The notes under the pieces are model-generated. The model did not search any database and had not been told where the DNA came from. It worked only from the letters and a program-made list of their open reading frames with translations. Below are positions 45,405-57,309 of a DNA stretch of 64,000 nucleotides, in pieces (position 1 is the stretch's first letter; every line of letters begins with the position of its first letter). Position numbers and translations under genes: made by a program. Origin of the DNA: Ctena decussata (taxonomy: Eukaryota > Mollusca > Bivalvia > Lucinida > Lucinidae); NCBI GenBank assembly GCA_963989385.1, contig OZ022500.1, forward strand, positions 113,563,842 through 113,627,841, written 5' to 3'.

Positions 45405-46316
45405 AGCGAAAAGTAGATTTCTGCTTTCTGTGCCTTATTTCAATGTTTTCCGTTGGTTTTTCAAGAAGTCTCTTGTAAAACATGTCTCATTACACTGAAA
45501 TGCTGCTGTTCCGTAAGTAATTCACATCTGAAATGTTCAAACTAATGAGACTGGCCCTCAATGTTGTCTCCGTTAGGTTGAATCTGTCCTGACACAGATT
45601 TCTGGAGAAGATGGGGTGGGGGGGGGGGGGGTATTTGAAAGGTCTCCTTGCATCAGTATACATGTAATCTTGGATACGATCTGCATTTTCATGTATCTGA
45701 TTGTTCAAGACTATAAGCCGGATGCTTTCGAAACCTGAGGAAAAGCTTCATTTTGGAAAAATCATGACCAGTCCAATGTTGGGTCTTGACAGGGTGTCAT
45801 CTGCAGATTTCACCACTGTTTACTTTAAAAAGGCCTTCAAAACTCATTTTTGCTCCATAGCTTTGCAAAGCTTGCTAGATCAGTTCTAGAAGTCAGTTTT
45901 AGAAAGCAGTGAACTGTATTGATTTCCAACGTTGACACTCTTTGGTGTCAAAAAAAGGCACAATTTTCTTGCAAATTTGGGGCTGTACTTCCAAGAATGA
46001 GTCTTAATTAGAAGAATGACCATTATTCCATGTCTTGATTTATTTTAGCTGCTGAACAGTTTGAACTTTTAAATTAAGAGAGAAAGATTTGTGTGCATGA
46101 GAATATTTTCCACCAGTATGAGGTAAACTTTTTGCTTTTTCGTAAAAAAATTGTGTTTCTCAACTCCGGCCGGAGTGACCCGCCGCAAAAACTTAAGAGC
46201 ACTGTTGAAGGACATCCAGTCATTGGAATTCTGCGAAACTTGGATACTGTCTTGAAGAAAGCCTGAATTTGAATTCAGGCAGCCCTTATTGAATTTCAAA
46301 GATTTTGGGTGTAGTG
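45405..46316. other. Spacer between the two family-T elements, no gene
   Basis: A 16-base G-run lies at about 45616-45631. The frames at 45490-45708 (-) and 45701-45889 (+) are not recognised, although a block near 45760-45880 (TTTACTTTAAAAAGGCCTTC) looks less AT-rich than its surroundings. Confidence 0.4.
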
Positions 46317-46766
46317 TAGGGGTGAAAGTACCTATTGCGTCATCAATTAATGGGTACACAAAAGTTTTAACACGCAATCTGAATACATAGAAAACATTGG
46401 CTGAAAATGGATGCTGAGTTATTGTTATTTTTTCTTCTTTATTCAGGGGTTTAACATGTTCAATCAGGGAGCTGTATTATTTAATGTCTACCAGTATTAT
46501 TATTTTGCAGATCTAAACTCTCTGAATTTTTGACAGTTGTTTTCAGGAAAAGGTAGTTCCGCAGACGATTGTTGGGTTTGGATTTACCCGGCTCTCTTAA
46601 ATGCAACATAAGGTAATTGTTTTTCTTTGCTTGTTTAAATTTTGAGTCCACCAGCTAGAAGGAGCAATGGTCTAAAGTAGCTGCGATCCGCAGGAAATGT
46701 GTTGTATTTTCCAAAAAAAGTTTGTATCGCGGTCTATGGGAAATGAATTGTTACTGTCACCCCTAA
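46317..46766. mobile_element. About 450-bp TIR element (family T), copy 2
   Basis: Same orientation and order as copy 1, with termini TAGGGGTGAAAGTACC and GTCACCCCTA. Copies differ by scattered substitutions and small indels, including loss of GCTGCTTTT in the left third. The sequence between the copies (45405-46316) shows no gene. Confidence 0.85.
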
Positions 46767-46979
46767 TAACGAGCAGTTTGCTTAGTAAAGGGAAGTAAAA
46801 TTGTAAACTTTTATACACAACATTAAACAAGGTAACAACCCTTGATGAAACTGAACTGCTGGAAAGATGAACCATACAGTTTCATAGTTTTCTGTCCGCT
46901 CAGGTCCTTACATTTGAATTGCTCTGATTAAATTTTCAGTAGGTTTAATTCAATGCATGGAGCCACATAAAAGGGGCAG

Positions 46980-47125
46980 TGACAAAAAGTGTAGACCCAG
47001 GGTCGACACTGTTTGCCTTAAAATTAGATTTTAGATATTGGATTTTTGCCTAAAATTGTGGCAGAGGCAAACAGTATAGACCCGCAAAGCGGTGTCTGAC
47101 CAGGGTCGACACTGTTTACCTTAAA
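46980..47125. repeat. Hairpin-type repeat (GTAGACCC / GGGTCGACACTGTTT)
   Basis: CAAACAGTATAGACCC and GGGTCGACACTGTTT pair at 47070-47125, and GGGTCGACACTGTTTGCC is repeated directly at about 47000. It is related to the stronger hairpin at 50171-50244. Confidence 0.7.
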
Positions 47126-47139
47126 AAAATATAGTGCTT

Positions 47140-48224
47140 TTAGCTCACCTGATTATTAGAATCATGGGTGGGCTTATAGAAAATTCAGGAATTCGTCTGT
47201 CGTCCGTCCGCCAACATTTTCAAACATCCTCTCTGAAACCACTGAGCCGAATGGAGACATAATTCATGCGGAGCCTTCCTGTGTTGACGGAAGGAAAGTC
47301 TGTTCAGGTTGTCTTGGTCAGATGACCTAGATGGCCATAACACCCATATCAAAATCGTCTTCTCCAGAACCAAAAGTCAATGACCTTGAAACTTTTTATA
47401 TGGCACGGTGGGATCCGGTCCTACAAAATTGTTCAAATGATGACCCTGCGTTTACCCTGACCTAATTTATGGCAAGATCAACTTTGGTACGCTATGCTTT
47501 TTTATGAAAAATGATTAAACCGTAGATTACTCAGAAACTATTTAAATCTTATTTATTATAGTTGGCATTACATGATTAACTAAATAAATAGATGAAGACT
47601 TTATGCAGTTAAAGCTGAAGGTCATTATTTGAAATTGTTCAAATTCACTGAGCTTTTGTCACCTCTCAACATTTTCCAACATCTTCTCCTTTGAAACAAC
47701 TGGGTCGAGAGAAGCAATATTCATGTGGAACCTTGCTGAGTCGGAGGATCGAAAGGATATTAAGATGGTTTTGGTCACATGACCAAGATAGCCGTCATGG
47801 CCATATATGGAAAAACTCCTTCAAAAACCTTCTTCTCCAGAACTGAAAAGCCAATAAGCCTGACGCTTTGGATGTAGCATTGGCGCAATGAAGGTTTACA
47901 CAGTTTGTTCAAGTTATTACCCTTCATTGATCTCGACTTAATCAAGGTTTTTTTTATAATTCTTTATGCTTAATTGCTTGAGCAACGGATTTCTCAGAAA
48001 CTATTTATGTCTAATGTATAATAGTTGGCATTATATGGTTAACTAAATGAGCAGATGAAGATATCAAGTTGTTTAAGGTCGAAGTCATTCTTCGACTTTT
48101 GTTATTGTTCAGATGATTTTGGTCACATGGCCTAAATGACCTTTTAAATTTCCCTTCTCCTGAACCGAAAGGCCAATAACCTTGAAACTTTGTATGTTGA
48201 AATGAGATCTCAAGCCCAATAAAA
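47140..48224. repeat. Degenerate dispersed repeat with internal duplication
   Basis: It starts TTTTAGCTCACCTG, the inverse of the end of the repeat at 22559-22984. Blocks such as CAACATTTTC, GAACCTTGCTGA or GAGCCTTCCTGT, GACCTTGAAACTTT and TTATGGCAAGATCAAC repeat at intervals of about 500 bp, and continue at 49130-49640 after an insertion. No coding sequence is seen. Confidence 0.65.
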
Positions 48225-48797
48225 AATAAGGAGGAAAATTCTCAGGACTGACACAGTTCAATCCCACATCCAACCCAAGACAACATGTGAAAAAGAGACA
48301 ACACAAAATTAGTCACCACCAATAGCAACCAGCGGCAGCCATGTAAACAGCCATAGGTGGTCAACGGGCTAGCCTGAACATCACAAACAATATATCAATA
48401 ACAGATTTAGCAACTAACAGCACTTAAAACAACCAAGAAGAACAAAAACAAAACTGCCGCCTAGGGACGGCCAGGGGGGGGGGGGGGGGGGCTCAACCCT
48501 CGCCCTTTGTTCTGCTTTGGTTCATCAGATACTTAGTTGTTCAACCCAACAAAAACAACCACTGCCCACACAACAGTCTTACAAAAAGCACCAACCCTGA
48601 ACAAATTATACGTAAAACATTAAACATCTATTTTTTTAATGTCAGGACTAGCTTTAACGTAACAAACCATATATCAAAACAGTCAAAGCGACAAACAACA
48701 CATAAAACAACTTAGAAGAACAAAAACAGAACTGCCGCCTTGGGACGGTCAGCAATGAAATTACTTGGAGGGGCGGCTTAACCGGTTTGCGGTCGAG
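48225..48797 (+). repeat. R1 repeat copies inserted in the older repeat
   Basis: 48225-48490 matches the repeat at 9120-9420 and ends CCGCCTAGGGACGG-CCA plus a run of about 18 G. 48640-48797 carries GAACTGCCGCCTTGGGACGG, TCAGCAATGAAATTAC and AACCGGTTTGCGG, a second partial copy. Confidence 0.7.
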
Positions 48798-48809
48798 CTC
48801 TTGGTCCTG

Positions 48810-49081
48810 ATTGATTGATTGATTTGATGCTTAACGTCCTCGGTAAACAGCTATGGTCATGTCGGGACGGTCAGTTAACCTAACCACACTATTCCTGGGC
48901 AGGCTTAGACCTCCTAAGCGGTTAACCAGTACTAAGTGCACATACTTTCGCCAGTAACTGACAACTGCCCTTCTTGAAACAGCGGAAGGAGTAACGAAAG
49001 TATGTGGCCAGACCGGGTTTCGAACCCAGGACCTCTGACTTATGAGTCAGGTGCCCAACCGATTGCGCTACACGGCCCGGC
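48810..49081 (-). mobile_element. Complete tRNA-derived SINE (family S), copy 4
   Basis: It is on the minus strand, flanked by perfect CTCTTGGTCCTG duplications (48798-48809, 49082-49093). The head reads A box TAGCGCAATCGG, anticodon loop CTCATAA and B box GGTTCGAAACC. The body is the same as copy 1 and includes GGTTAACCGCTTAGGAGG, which copy 1 has lost. The tail is AATC repeats. This copy is close to a consensus. Confidence 0.95.
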
Positions 49082-49129
49082 CTCTTGGTCCTGCTTTGGT
49101 TTATCAGACACTTAGTTGTTCGGTTTGCG

Positions 49130-49640
49130 GTTAAGATTTCTAACTCATAAGTGTAATATCTTAGGTCTCGGGAATGTAGAAATCAAAATTAAAAAAAGTT
49201 TGTTCAAATCATGACCCTGGGTTTACCTTGACCTAATTAATTGCGGTGTCAACTTTGGTTTATCTTGCATTTATAGGGGAAAATGCTTAAACAATCAGTT
49301 TTACAAAAAACTATTTAAGTCCAAGGTATAATACTTGATCTGCATTGTAAAATCAAGCTATCCACCTCATGTGGAGACTTCCTTGGTCGGGGGAACGAAA
49401 ATTTGTTCCGATGAAGACCAAGATGGTCGCCATGCCCATATATGGTAAGAACCCTTTAAAATCTTTCTACAGAATTGAAAGGCCAATGACCTTAAAACTT
49501 TATATGTAGCAATGGGGAGTCGGGGCCCTAGAAAGTTCATCCATGTGGACATCCACCTAATTTATGGCAAGATGAACGTGAGTTCGATAACCTTTTATAT
49601 GGGAAAAAATTGCTTAAACAGTAGATTTCTAAATAACCAA
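49130..49640. repeat. Continuation of the degenerate repeat interrupted at 48225
   Basis: It shares CTCGGG.., TGACCCTGGGTTTACCTTGA, AGGCCAATGACCTTAAAACT and TTTATGGCAAGATGAAC with 47140-48224. Confidence 0.6.
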
Positions 49641-49953
49641 TTCGCAAACCAATAGAGATATTGCTAACGTATCTATGTACTTTATGTAAGCATCCATTAT
49701 TACATTCGTTTGGTGCGGCGCAACAAATATTCCATGAAGTAAAGTAATAACATCTAATGTTTGTTGATCCTAACTGTTTCTTTAATTTGTGTTAATTGTA
49801 CTGCTCGGTAATGGCGCTTGGTTGCAAATAGTGCTCGGTAAATATTGGTTGAGGCAACCCGTCTGAGAAAAAGCTGTTCTTGTAGAGGAAATTGGAGGAG
49901 TCTATCATCATTTTAAGGGTGTCTGATATAATTATTTTCATTAATTCGAAGGG

Positions 49954-50170
49954 GTGGTGTGGTCTGGGGGATGGTGCTGGGTAGCTTCCTGTGCAGGGGC
50001 GTCCTACTAATTTGGAAAATAGCAGGGATGGGGGCCTACTGTGCTTGCAGAAGGTACAGGTGGGGTTATGTGGATATCTTTTCTCTGGTCTACAATGTCT
50101 CTCCTTTCTCCCTTTCTCTTGAAGACGGCTCGATATAGACCGAAATACTGTGTCAAAGAGCCGTTAAACT
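49954..50170 (+). repeat. Dispersed repeat family B, copy 2
   Basis: It carries GGATGGTGCTGGGTAGCTTC, GTGCTTGCAGAAGGTAC and CGAAATACTGTGTCAAAGAG, in the same order as 6571-6790. Confidence 0.65.
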
Positions 50171-50244
50171 GATGTGCAAACAGTGTAGACTCTGATCAGA
50201 CGCCGCGTGTTGCGGCGTCTGATCTTGGTCTGCACTGTTTGCCT
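50171..50244. repeat. Strong hairpin, arms GCAAACAGTG...CACTGTTTGC
   Basis: The arms GCAAACAGTGTAGACTCTGA and TGATCTTGGTCTGCACTG pair across a GACGCCGC..GCGGCGTC inner stem, so about 70 bp forms one hairpin. Related sequence at 59695-59745 (AGACTGCTCC-type arms, GGTCTGCACTGTTT) and 46980-47125. Likely a very short MITE. Confidence 0.85.
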
Positions 50245-52329
50245 GTATCATTTTTATGGGATGCTGAGCTTAAAAGGTTAGTTTTCATAACGGGTGTTTA
50301 TGTCATAATTTACGCTGGTTTCATCAGTTGTAACTGACAAACTGTTAACAAATATGTTTCCTATAAAGATGCCTGCAAACGCTTTAAATAGCCCGCTTTA
50401 ATCAAACCGTTCCGATGGAACATTCAGGTCAATGCCTTTATCATTTGCGATTCTGCAAGGACGTTTACCATAAGTTCTCTATTAATAAAACAATTTTTTT
50501 TTTAGGATTCAAAATATGTAGTGTAGTTATGATTGATAATTTTAACCAGTAATGCTGTGAACATAGCTTGTTCACTTAAAACTTCCATTTAATCGTGTTG
50601 TTAAATAATGTTTAATACTCGTAACTCAATATCAATCATTAAGTGATGGCTTTGGATTGCATGTTACTGTTTTTAGATAAATGCATTTACTGAATATCGT
50701 GATTAAAGCCAGAACAAAATACAGGTGTATTGTGTGCCGGGAACTTACCCAGGAAATATCTTTCGTTTTGAGGTTATTGTTATTCACTCCATTGCAAATT
50801 CCAAAGGCAAAAAAACCCGGCAAGTTCATGGCTGTTGACTTTTAAAAGCTGGGCACTGGAGAAAAGAGAAACATCAAACCGCCACTCGCCTATTCTCAGA
50901 ATAGACAAGCAAGTGCCTAAATTTGAAGTCTTGTTGTCAAAACACTTAAAAAGTTCAACCAACTGCTAGGTTGTTTCATTATAGATGGTTAAAGAGGCTG
51001 AAAATGGAATAAATTGAATGTCGTTTTACATGGTACATATGACTACGTCCTATTTGCCATAAAATATTTGTACTTACACATAAAACGAAAGATCCAATTA
51101 GTACGTTCTGTGTTTTCATTTAAAACTGCAACAGTATTTAATCTATCACACCTGTTTAACAATTTCTGTTTTCTTAGCAGCAATGTCGCGAAAATGTATG
51201 TAAGCTACGTTATATGGTTCTAAATGAGTAGCAAGCAGCAATGAGACATGTTAAGGTCTCGAGAAAAAAACAACCTAGACCCAAAACAGAACAATTACGC
51301 AATATCAGTCGAACGTACGGACAGACGGACCAACAGACTGAAAAGGGGCAAATAGTTACATAATGGCATAGCTTTCAAAGTGTCCAAGTATTTACGATAA
51401 AGTGTCTCTGAAGTTTGAGATTACAGACGTCATTAATATACATATGGAAACGGCAGTTATACATTACCTGAGTCAATTAGACGCTTTTGGTTTAAACAGA
51501 TCTGTGAATTAAGTTTAAAAAAATCGGAAATAAGCAGCGCTATCATTCATATTCAGTACTTATTTAAGGTTGTTGAAACGTACTTATTACATGTTGTTGT
51601 TGAAACGGCTGTTGAAATGTTTTATTTCATTCAAGCAAACTCGCTATTGAGTACAAGAGATAAGCTTCTCTGGTTTTGTAAGCTACGTTATCCTTTTCAT
51701 TTTCATTCTGCTACTGTAAATGCTTGTGTTTTTGTAAGTTCATCCTCGCTAATTCTACACATATAAACATTAAAACCAGTTAGAAATAAAATATTCATAG
51801 GTATTCTAGGTTTTTAGATCCGATTAAAATTGAAATGAAAAATTAACAAGTACATGTATTTAGTAACAAATTACATATGAGTAAATGTATTTCTAAAATC
51901 CTTATCTCTGGAAATCAAAAGGCATGTAATGTGTCTTTTCCTGCATGTAAAGTCATATATACATAAGTTTATCAATAGCTGATGCACAGTGTGTGCAATC
52001 CTATTGTAGAGTAGTTAATAACGTTGCTTACTTGTTTATTTACACTTGACCCCTGTAGTGATTTGTATATTTCCTAAAAATGCATCCGGAGTGTAGAAAT
52101 TTTAAAATATGCTTCGCAATATATATCTATATGTATAAAATAAAGAAACAATGTTTATCCATAGAAAAAATATTTTCATGTTTTTGTTATTTTATCAATT
52201 GTCTATTCTGAGAAGAGGTGCACTATGAGCGATGTTCCTGTTAAAAGTGGAACAGGTATATGGTGCATAGGTACACTTTCAGGGAACGCAAATTGCATCT
52301 TCATATTTACCTCCCTTTTCAATTAGATG
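50245..52329. other. No gene recognised
   Basis: AT-rich sequence with small unrecognised frames (50632, 50780, 51014). No terminal repeats were noticed. Confidence 0.5.
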
Positions 52330-52575
52330 AACTCTTAAAGAAAAGAATTTCTCCTCTAAGCAATCAAAATCACTACAAGAAAGTAAGCCCAACGTCAATG
52401 CTAAAAATCATTACAAAAAATAAAGCCCAACGAGCAAATGCTATACAAAGTCATTGCAAGAAATTTAGCCCAACGACCAAAAGCTATACACAATCAACAC
52501 AAGGAATTAAGCACAAGGACCAAATACTATACAAAATTACTTCAAGAATAACAAAACCCCGAAGGGGTTCATGTA
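52330..52575. repeat. 43-bp-unit minisatellite, block 1
   Basis: Degenerate units with AAGCCCAACG, CAAATGCTATACAAA and CACTACAAGAAA. The same unit forms blocks at 55245-55850, 56088-56165, about 56600-56660 and 57310-58085. The 108-codon frame starting at 52260 is array-encoded. Confidence 0.9.
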
Positions 52576-52943
52576 AACTTTGCTAGTGACCCAATGTAGT
52601 TCACACTTCTATAAATCTCAGAAAAATTAAGTTCATTGCTTATATTTACATTCATTTCAATCAAAACCTCAATGAAAAATCATATATAAGCGCTAAAATT
52701 GAAACAGTAAAACATGTACACGCAGTTTTTCTGCTAGCAGCGGTACAGCGTGAATGACGTCACGACGTCGCCGATGTCCAATCAGACTGTACAGAGTCAT
52801 TGTTTATTTTGACGTCATTGACGTCGCGTGGCTCAATGTAATTATTGGAATGTAAACTACATTAGGTTCCAATTGTTTACTATAGGGCTTTTCAGTAAAT
52901 ACACCAAGAATGTAAATATTAGAAATTAAACCAACTGCCCAAA

Positions 52944-53470
52944 CACACCGTACAACCGGCTGAAGTGATGCCAGATGCCTACAGAGATAACAGATGGGCG
53001 AAATCGAAAGTAGGATTTCAGCAGGTGAGATAAAGTTGCTGGTAAAAACAGACGATAAAATCCTGGAAGAGTTTAGCCTCATATGGAAGTTGCACAGTGC
53101 CTGTAGATTCTACAGTACCAGTCTGGGTGGCTTTCTTACTCAGATAAGGCTATGGCAGGGCTTGAAGGGGAACATTTTCAGAAAAAAAACACAAAGTCTG
53201 CATTTCGGCTCCCATTAAACGAATCTGAGATAGTGCCTAATCTGTTTGCTTGCGTTCAATATAACCTCAGTTAATTAGCAATAATTCTGCCAATTTTTGA
53301 TGCACAGTTTAGTTTTATAATGAAAATACAAGCTTTCAAAGAGGGTGGGTAGCGAAAAAATGGTTGCCTTTGTCAACAGATGCAATTTTAGGTGGATAGC
53401 TGGGATTACAGATCGGTTTGTATGGAAATGGCTGACATTGATGGCAGGTATCAATATATAAGTATGTGTC
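52944..53470 (+). repeat. Left arm of a 2.3-kb inverted duplication
   Basis: 527 bp, inverted at 54714-55240 with equal length and only scattered differences. It starts CACACCGTACAACCGGCTG and ends AAGTATGTGTC. It contains a 74-codon frame, MGEIESRISAGEIKLLVKTD..., also open in the other arm. No domain is recognised. Confidence 0.93.
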
Positions 53471-54713
53471 CTTAAAATCGCATTTTTAAAGTTTTGGTTG
53501 TGTCAACAGCATAAAATTACCTCAAGAACTCGTAAAAAGTATTTTTCTAGATGTCAAAGGAATAAGGTTTGTGTTTATAGAAGCTGGTTATGCATTCGTG
53601 GAAGAAATACTATATTGTCAGAAAGAGGTGAACGCAGAACTATACGAACGGTGGTTGGCCTGTGTATCTTTTCGTTGTATTTGTTTCTCATTTTGGAGCA
53701 AATTTCTTGTGTTTTTTTGTTGTTTCATAGTTTTATACGCCGCCGAAGCAAGCTTGTATCTCTGTGTGTGAGCGTTTGCAGAGGGGTGTGTGTGTGTGGG
53801 TGGGGGGGGGGGGGGGGTGGGGGGGGGGGGGGGCTTGCTGGTCAGCTTGGTACCGATACTTGAATAAGGGATTGCGAAATAGCCATTTCATCCTTAAATA
53901 CCAAAACTACCTTTTTAACTGTGGTACCGTTAAAAGTAGCTTTTTACTAGTATGTTCATTTGAATGAAATCCTGTTATGTAATATGACTCTAATCAATCA
54001 CAGGATTTTGCGCCAGAGTAGTGAAAACATGCCTTTTCCAAATAAGCTACCGTTTTTCTGACCCTAAACGATGTCAGCGCTGCGCACAGCTCACGTAAAA
54101 AGAAAGAACATACCCTTTCTCATCTTTTTTTGGTTCAAGGTTCCGTAACAAGCTGACCAGCAAGCACTCCGCTGCCCACGCCCCTCCCCCCTTTACATGG
54201 AACAAGATACACTCACACACCACCTTTTTCCGACAGCGTGTCAAAACAGAAATCACGAGTTCCCCCAGCCTTCTCATAAAATAAAAATGTAGATACCAAG
54301 GAAACGCCTTCGTTAACAGTCATATATATCCGTGCTGTACAGAATTCGAGGAGATGCATACACAAACTAGACAAACATGAAAATAAAGAACATTTTGCCA
54401 TGGCATGTAGTGAAGACAGGCAACAAAGTTGTCCCGGAAAAACACAATCAACAGAAATAGTCATTCCGAGCATAACTAACCAGATAGGGTGTAAACAGCA
54501 TGGGCCGACAGCTCAAAGCAAGTTTAAGCTAACCTCGAGTTTAATCCATACAAAATGTATCCTCGGGGTTAACTTAAACCAGCATGGAAGGTTATTAAAC
54601 AAAATTTACTGAGAGATGTAAAGCTATTAAATGCAACAATATGCATTCTAGTGGACAAGCATGCATCTTTCTTCATGATTTTACGCCGAAGTCACAGTCA
54701 TAATCAGTTTAAA
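53471..54713. other. Spacer of the inverted duplication
   Basis: It contains GTGTGTG and G-run sequence at 53780-53833. A further shorter inverted match lies inside: GCTTGCTGGTCAGCTTG at 53834 against CAAGCTGACCAGCAAGC at about 54149, and GTGTGTGAG against CTCACACAC. So pairing continues inward over degraded stretches. A 121-codon frame at 53498-53863 ends in the G-run and is not trusted. Confidence 0.7.
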
Positions 54714-55240
54714 GACACATACTTATATATTGATACCTGCCATCAGTGTAAGCCATTTCCATACAAACCGATCTGCCATCCCAGCTAGCCACATAAAAGT
54801 GCATCTGTTAACAAAGGCAACCATTTTTTCGCTACCCACCCTCTTTGAAAGCGTGTATTTTCATTATAAAACTAAACTGTGCATCAAAAATTGGCAGAAT
54901 TATTGCTAATTAACTGAGGTTATATTGTACGCAAGCAAACAGATTAGGCACTATCTCAGATTCGTTTAATGGGAGCCGAAATGCAGACTTTGTGTTTTTT
55001 TCTGAAGATGTTCCCGTTTCAAGCACTGCCATAGCCTTATCTGTGTAAGAAAGCCACTCAGACTGGTACTGTAGAATCTATAGGCACTGTGCAACTTCCA
55101 TATGAGGCTAAACTCTTCCAGGATTTTATCGTCTGTTTTTACCAGCAACTTTATCTCACCTGCTGAAATCCTACTTTCGATTTCGCCCATCTGTTATCTC
55201 TGTAGGCATCTGGCTTCATTTCAGCCGGTTGTACGGTGTG
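54714..55240 (-). repeat. Right arm of the 2.3-kb inverted duplication
   Basis: Inverse of 52944-53470. The minus-strand 74-codon frame keeps nearly the same product, with a handful of substitutions clustered at its C-terminal third. The arm abuts the 43-bp minisatellite directly on its right. Confidence 0.93.
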
Positions 55241-55244
55241 CCAA

Positions 55245-55853
55245 ATGCTATGCAAAATCACTAAAAGAAATTAAGCCAAACGACCAAATGTTTTATAAAG
55301 TTACTTCAACAAATCAAGCCCAACAACAAAATGCTATACAAAAAGTCAGTACAATAAAAATCAAGCCCATCGACGAAATGCTACAACTATATATAAATTT
55401 TATAAAATCACTACAATAAATTAAGTCCAACGACAAAATGCTATACGAAAAGAGTACAAATGCTACATAAAATAACACCAAGAAACTAAGCCCAACGGTA
55501 CTAGTATTCACTCAACGATACTATACAAAGTCAACATAAAAAATTAAGCCCAACTACCAAATGCTATACAAAATCACTTTAAGAAATTAAGTCCAAAGAC
55601 TAAATGCACTATTTAATCACCTAGAAGAAATTAAGCCCAACGACAAAATGCTGTACAAAATCATAACTAGACATTACTTCCAACCGTAAAATGCTATGCA
55701 AAATCACAAAAAGAAACTAAGTCCAAATGCTATATAATCACTACAAGAAAATAAGCCCAACGACGTTGTACAAAACGATGCTGTTAACCCTACAAGAAAT
55801 TAAGCAAACGATCAAATGCTTTTCAAAATCACTACAAGAAAGAGAGGCGCCTC
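55245..55853. repeat. 43-bp-unit minisatellite, block 2
   Basis: Repeated units with AAGCCCAACGACAAAATGC and TATACAAAATCAC, length-variable. The frames inside are repeat-encoded. The block is interrupted by a SINE. Confidence 0.92.
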
Positions 55854-56087
55854 GGTCGATAGGTTAGAGACGCTCGGCTATGGTGCAGAAAGTCGTGAGA
55901 TCGCGCCCTTGTTTCGCCAAACTCTCTCTGTCAACCCAGCAGTAAATGGGTACCTGCTTCAAATCAGGGAAAGATAAGGCAGCGAAAGGAGAGAAACGAT
56001 CTCCGCCTTTCGTTTGCTGTGCCCAAGACACAGTGGGCCTCTAATCCCAACTGTCACTACGGCTACTAGGCTATTGGAAAACTTTAC
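55854..56087 (+). mobile_element. tRNA-derived SINE of a second family, inserted in the minisatellite
   Basis: The head GCGCCTCGGTCGATAGGTTA resembles a tRNA D-arm/A box and is followed by a poor B box (GTGAGATCGC). The body includes GTAAATGGGTACCTGC and GGGAAAGATAAGGCAGCG, a core seen in several metazoan SINE families. The flanks share ACAAGAAA, a plausible target duplication although this word also belongs to the host array. Confidence 0.7.
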
Positions 56088-56431
56088 CTTTACAAGAAAT
56101 AAAGTCACACAACAAATGCTATACAAAGTCGTTACAAGAATTTAAGCTCAACGGCTAGATGCTATTTATTTACACTTACCACTGACTTCCCAAAGGTAAA
56201 CCTTTTAAAGCAACTGGCTTCATACATCGATGAACGACAGTTTATCATGTGACGTAGTGGTCAGGCGACGTCTAAGGTAAACTTACGTCTTGATTGGACC
56301 ATGTAACGTTCGATTGACGCCACGTTGTGGCGACGGTAGTTCAGCGTAATGGCCGAACACGTCGTTACTGTCTTTTCTTCGACGCATATTTTGCATATTC
56401 TACAGCACAGGAAGGGTCTGAAAATAAAATG

Positions 56432-56600
56432 TAAATATAAGAATAAAAATTTGATTTTTCAGCGTTCATCGTGTGATGAAGCCAGTGGTCGTCGCTAAAA
56501 TTCTACAAGAAGCGCTTCGCGCATCATTGAATTTTAGCTCCGTCCACTGGCTTCATGACACGATGAACGTTGAAAATCAAATTTTAATTCTTAAATAAAT
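56432..56600. mobile_element. Foldback element, arms of about 65 bp
   Basis: TTTGATTTTTCAGCGTTCAT and GATGAAGCCAGTGG on the left are inverted on the right as CCACTGGCTTCATGACACG and GAACGTTGAAAATCAAA. The loop region is CTACAAGAAGCGCTTCGCGC. A decayed third arm (GGCTTCATACATCGATGAAC) lies at 56215-56235. Confidence 0.88.
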
Positions 56601-56679
56601 TAAGCCCAACGACGCTTTACAAACAATACAGCCCACTGACCAAATGTATACAAAATTGCTTCAAGAATTGAAATTTAAA

Positions 56680-57060
56680 GAGGGACTGACTGAATCAGAT
56701 CCCAAACCCTATCCCGAACATCAAAGGGAAAGATTGACAAAGACATCCCAACAAACAATAAATTACAAGTGATAAGCCGAGTCAGCAGCTCTTTCCCAAA
56801 TAGGTGGCAACTCAGCTATCTTTATTGAACTAAATAATTTAGACCAACAGAAGGGTTACAACAGACTAAGCAAATTATACGAAAAAATTTAACAACTATT
56901 TTTACCTATTTTCTATTATCATTTTGGAAGGGTTAAAATGAAAACACAATAAATTAAACAGCACCGAACATAAAACAAATGCAACCGCAACGAAAGTACC
57001 GCCTTGGGACGGTCAGTAATAAGTACTGGGGGGGGGGGGGGGGGGGTTAAACCGGTTTAC
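56680..57060 (+). repeat. R1 repeat, the most complete copy of the distal part
   Basis: In order: TCAGATCCCAAACC, GCAGCTCTTTCCCAAATAGG, CCGCCTTGGGACGGTCAGTA, a run of about 19 G (57028-57046) and TTAAACCGGTTTAC. Links the fragments seen at 23430, 26064 and 48640. Confidence 0.7.
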
Positions 57061-57309
57061 TGGACCCAAACCTTCACCCTCACCCTCCGCCGCGGTGCAC
57101 AAAATTAGTTGGTAGTTCGGTTCTTATGGAGGTCCCCTAACTCATCGGAGAGTCATCACGGTCAACAATTTAAATCAAGAAAATACCGTAATGAAGCAAG
57201 GATGAGGACTCGACAGCCAAAACGTGTTGAGACACCTGGAGATCCCTGGGGTGTCAGCAACACCACTGGAACACTGGAGCAAAAAAAGACCACCAGTTGA
57301 ACCCAATTG

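Noticed and set aside
53498..53863. 121-codon protein ending in a glycine run
   Set aside because: The end is translated G homopolymer and the rest has no recognisable domain; the spacer is degraded palindrome.
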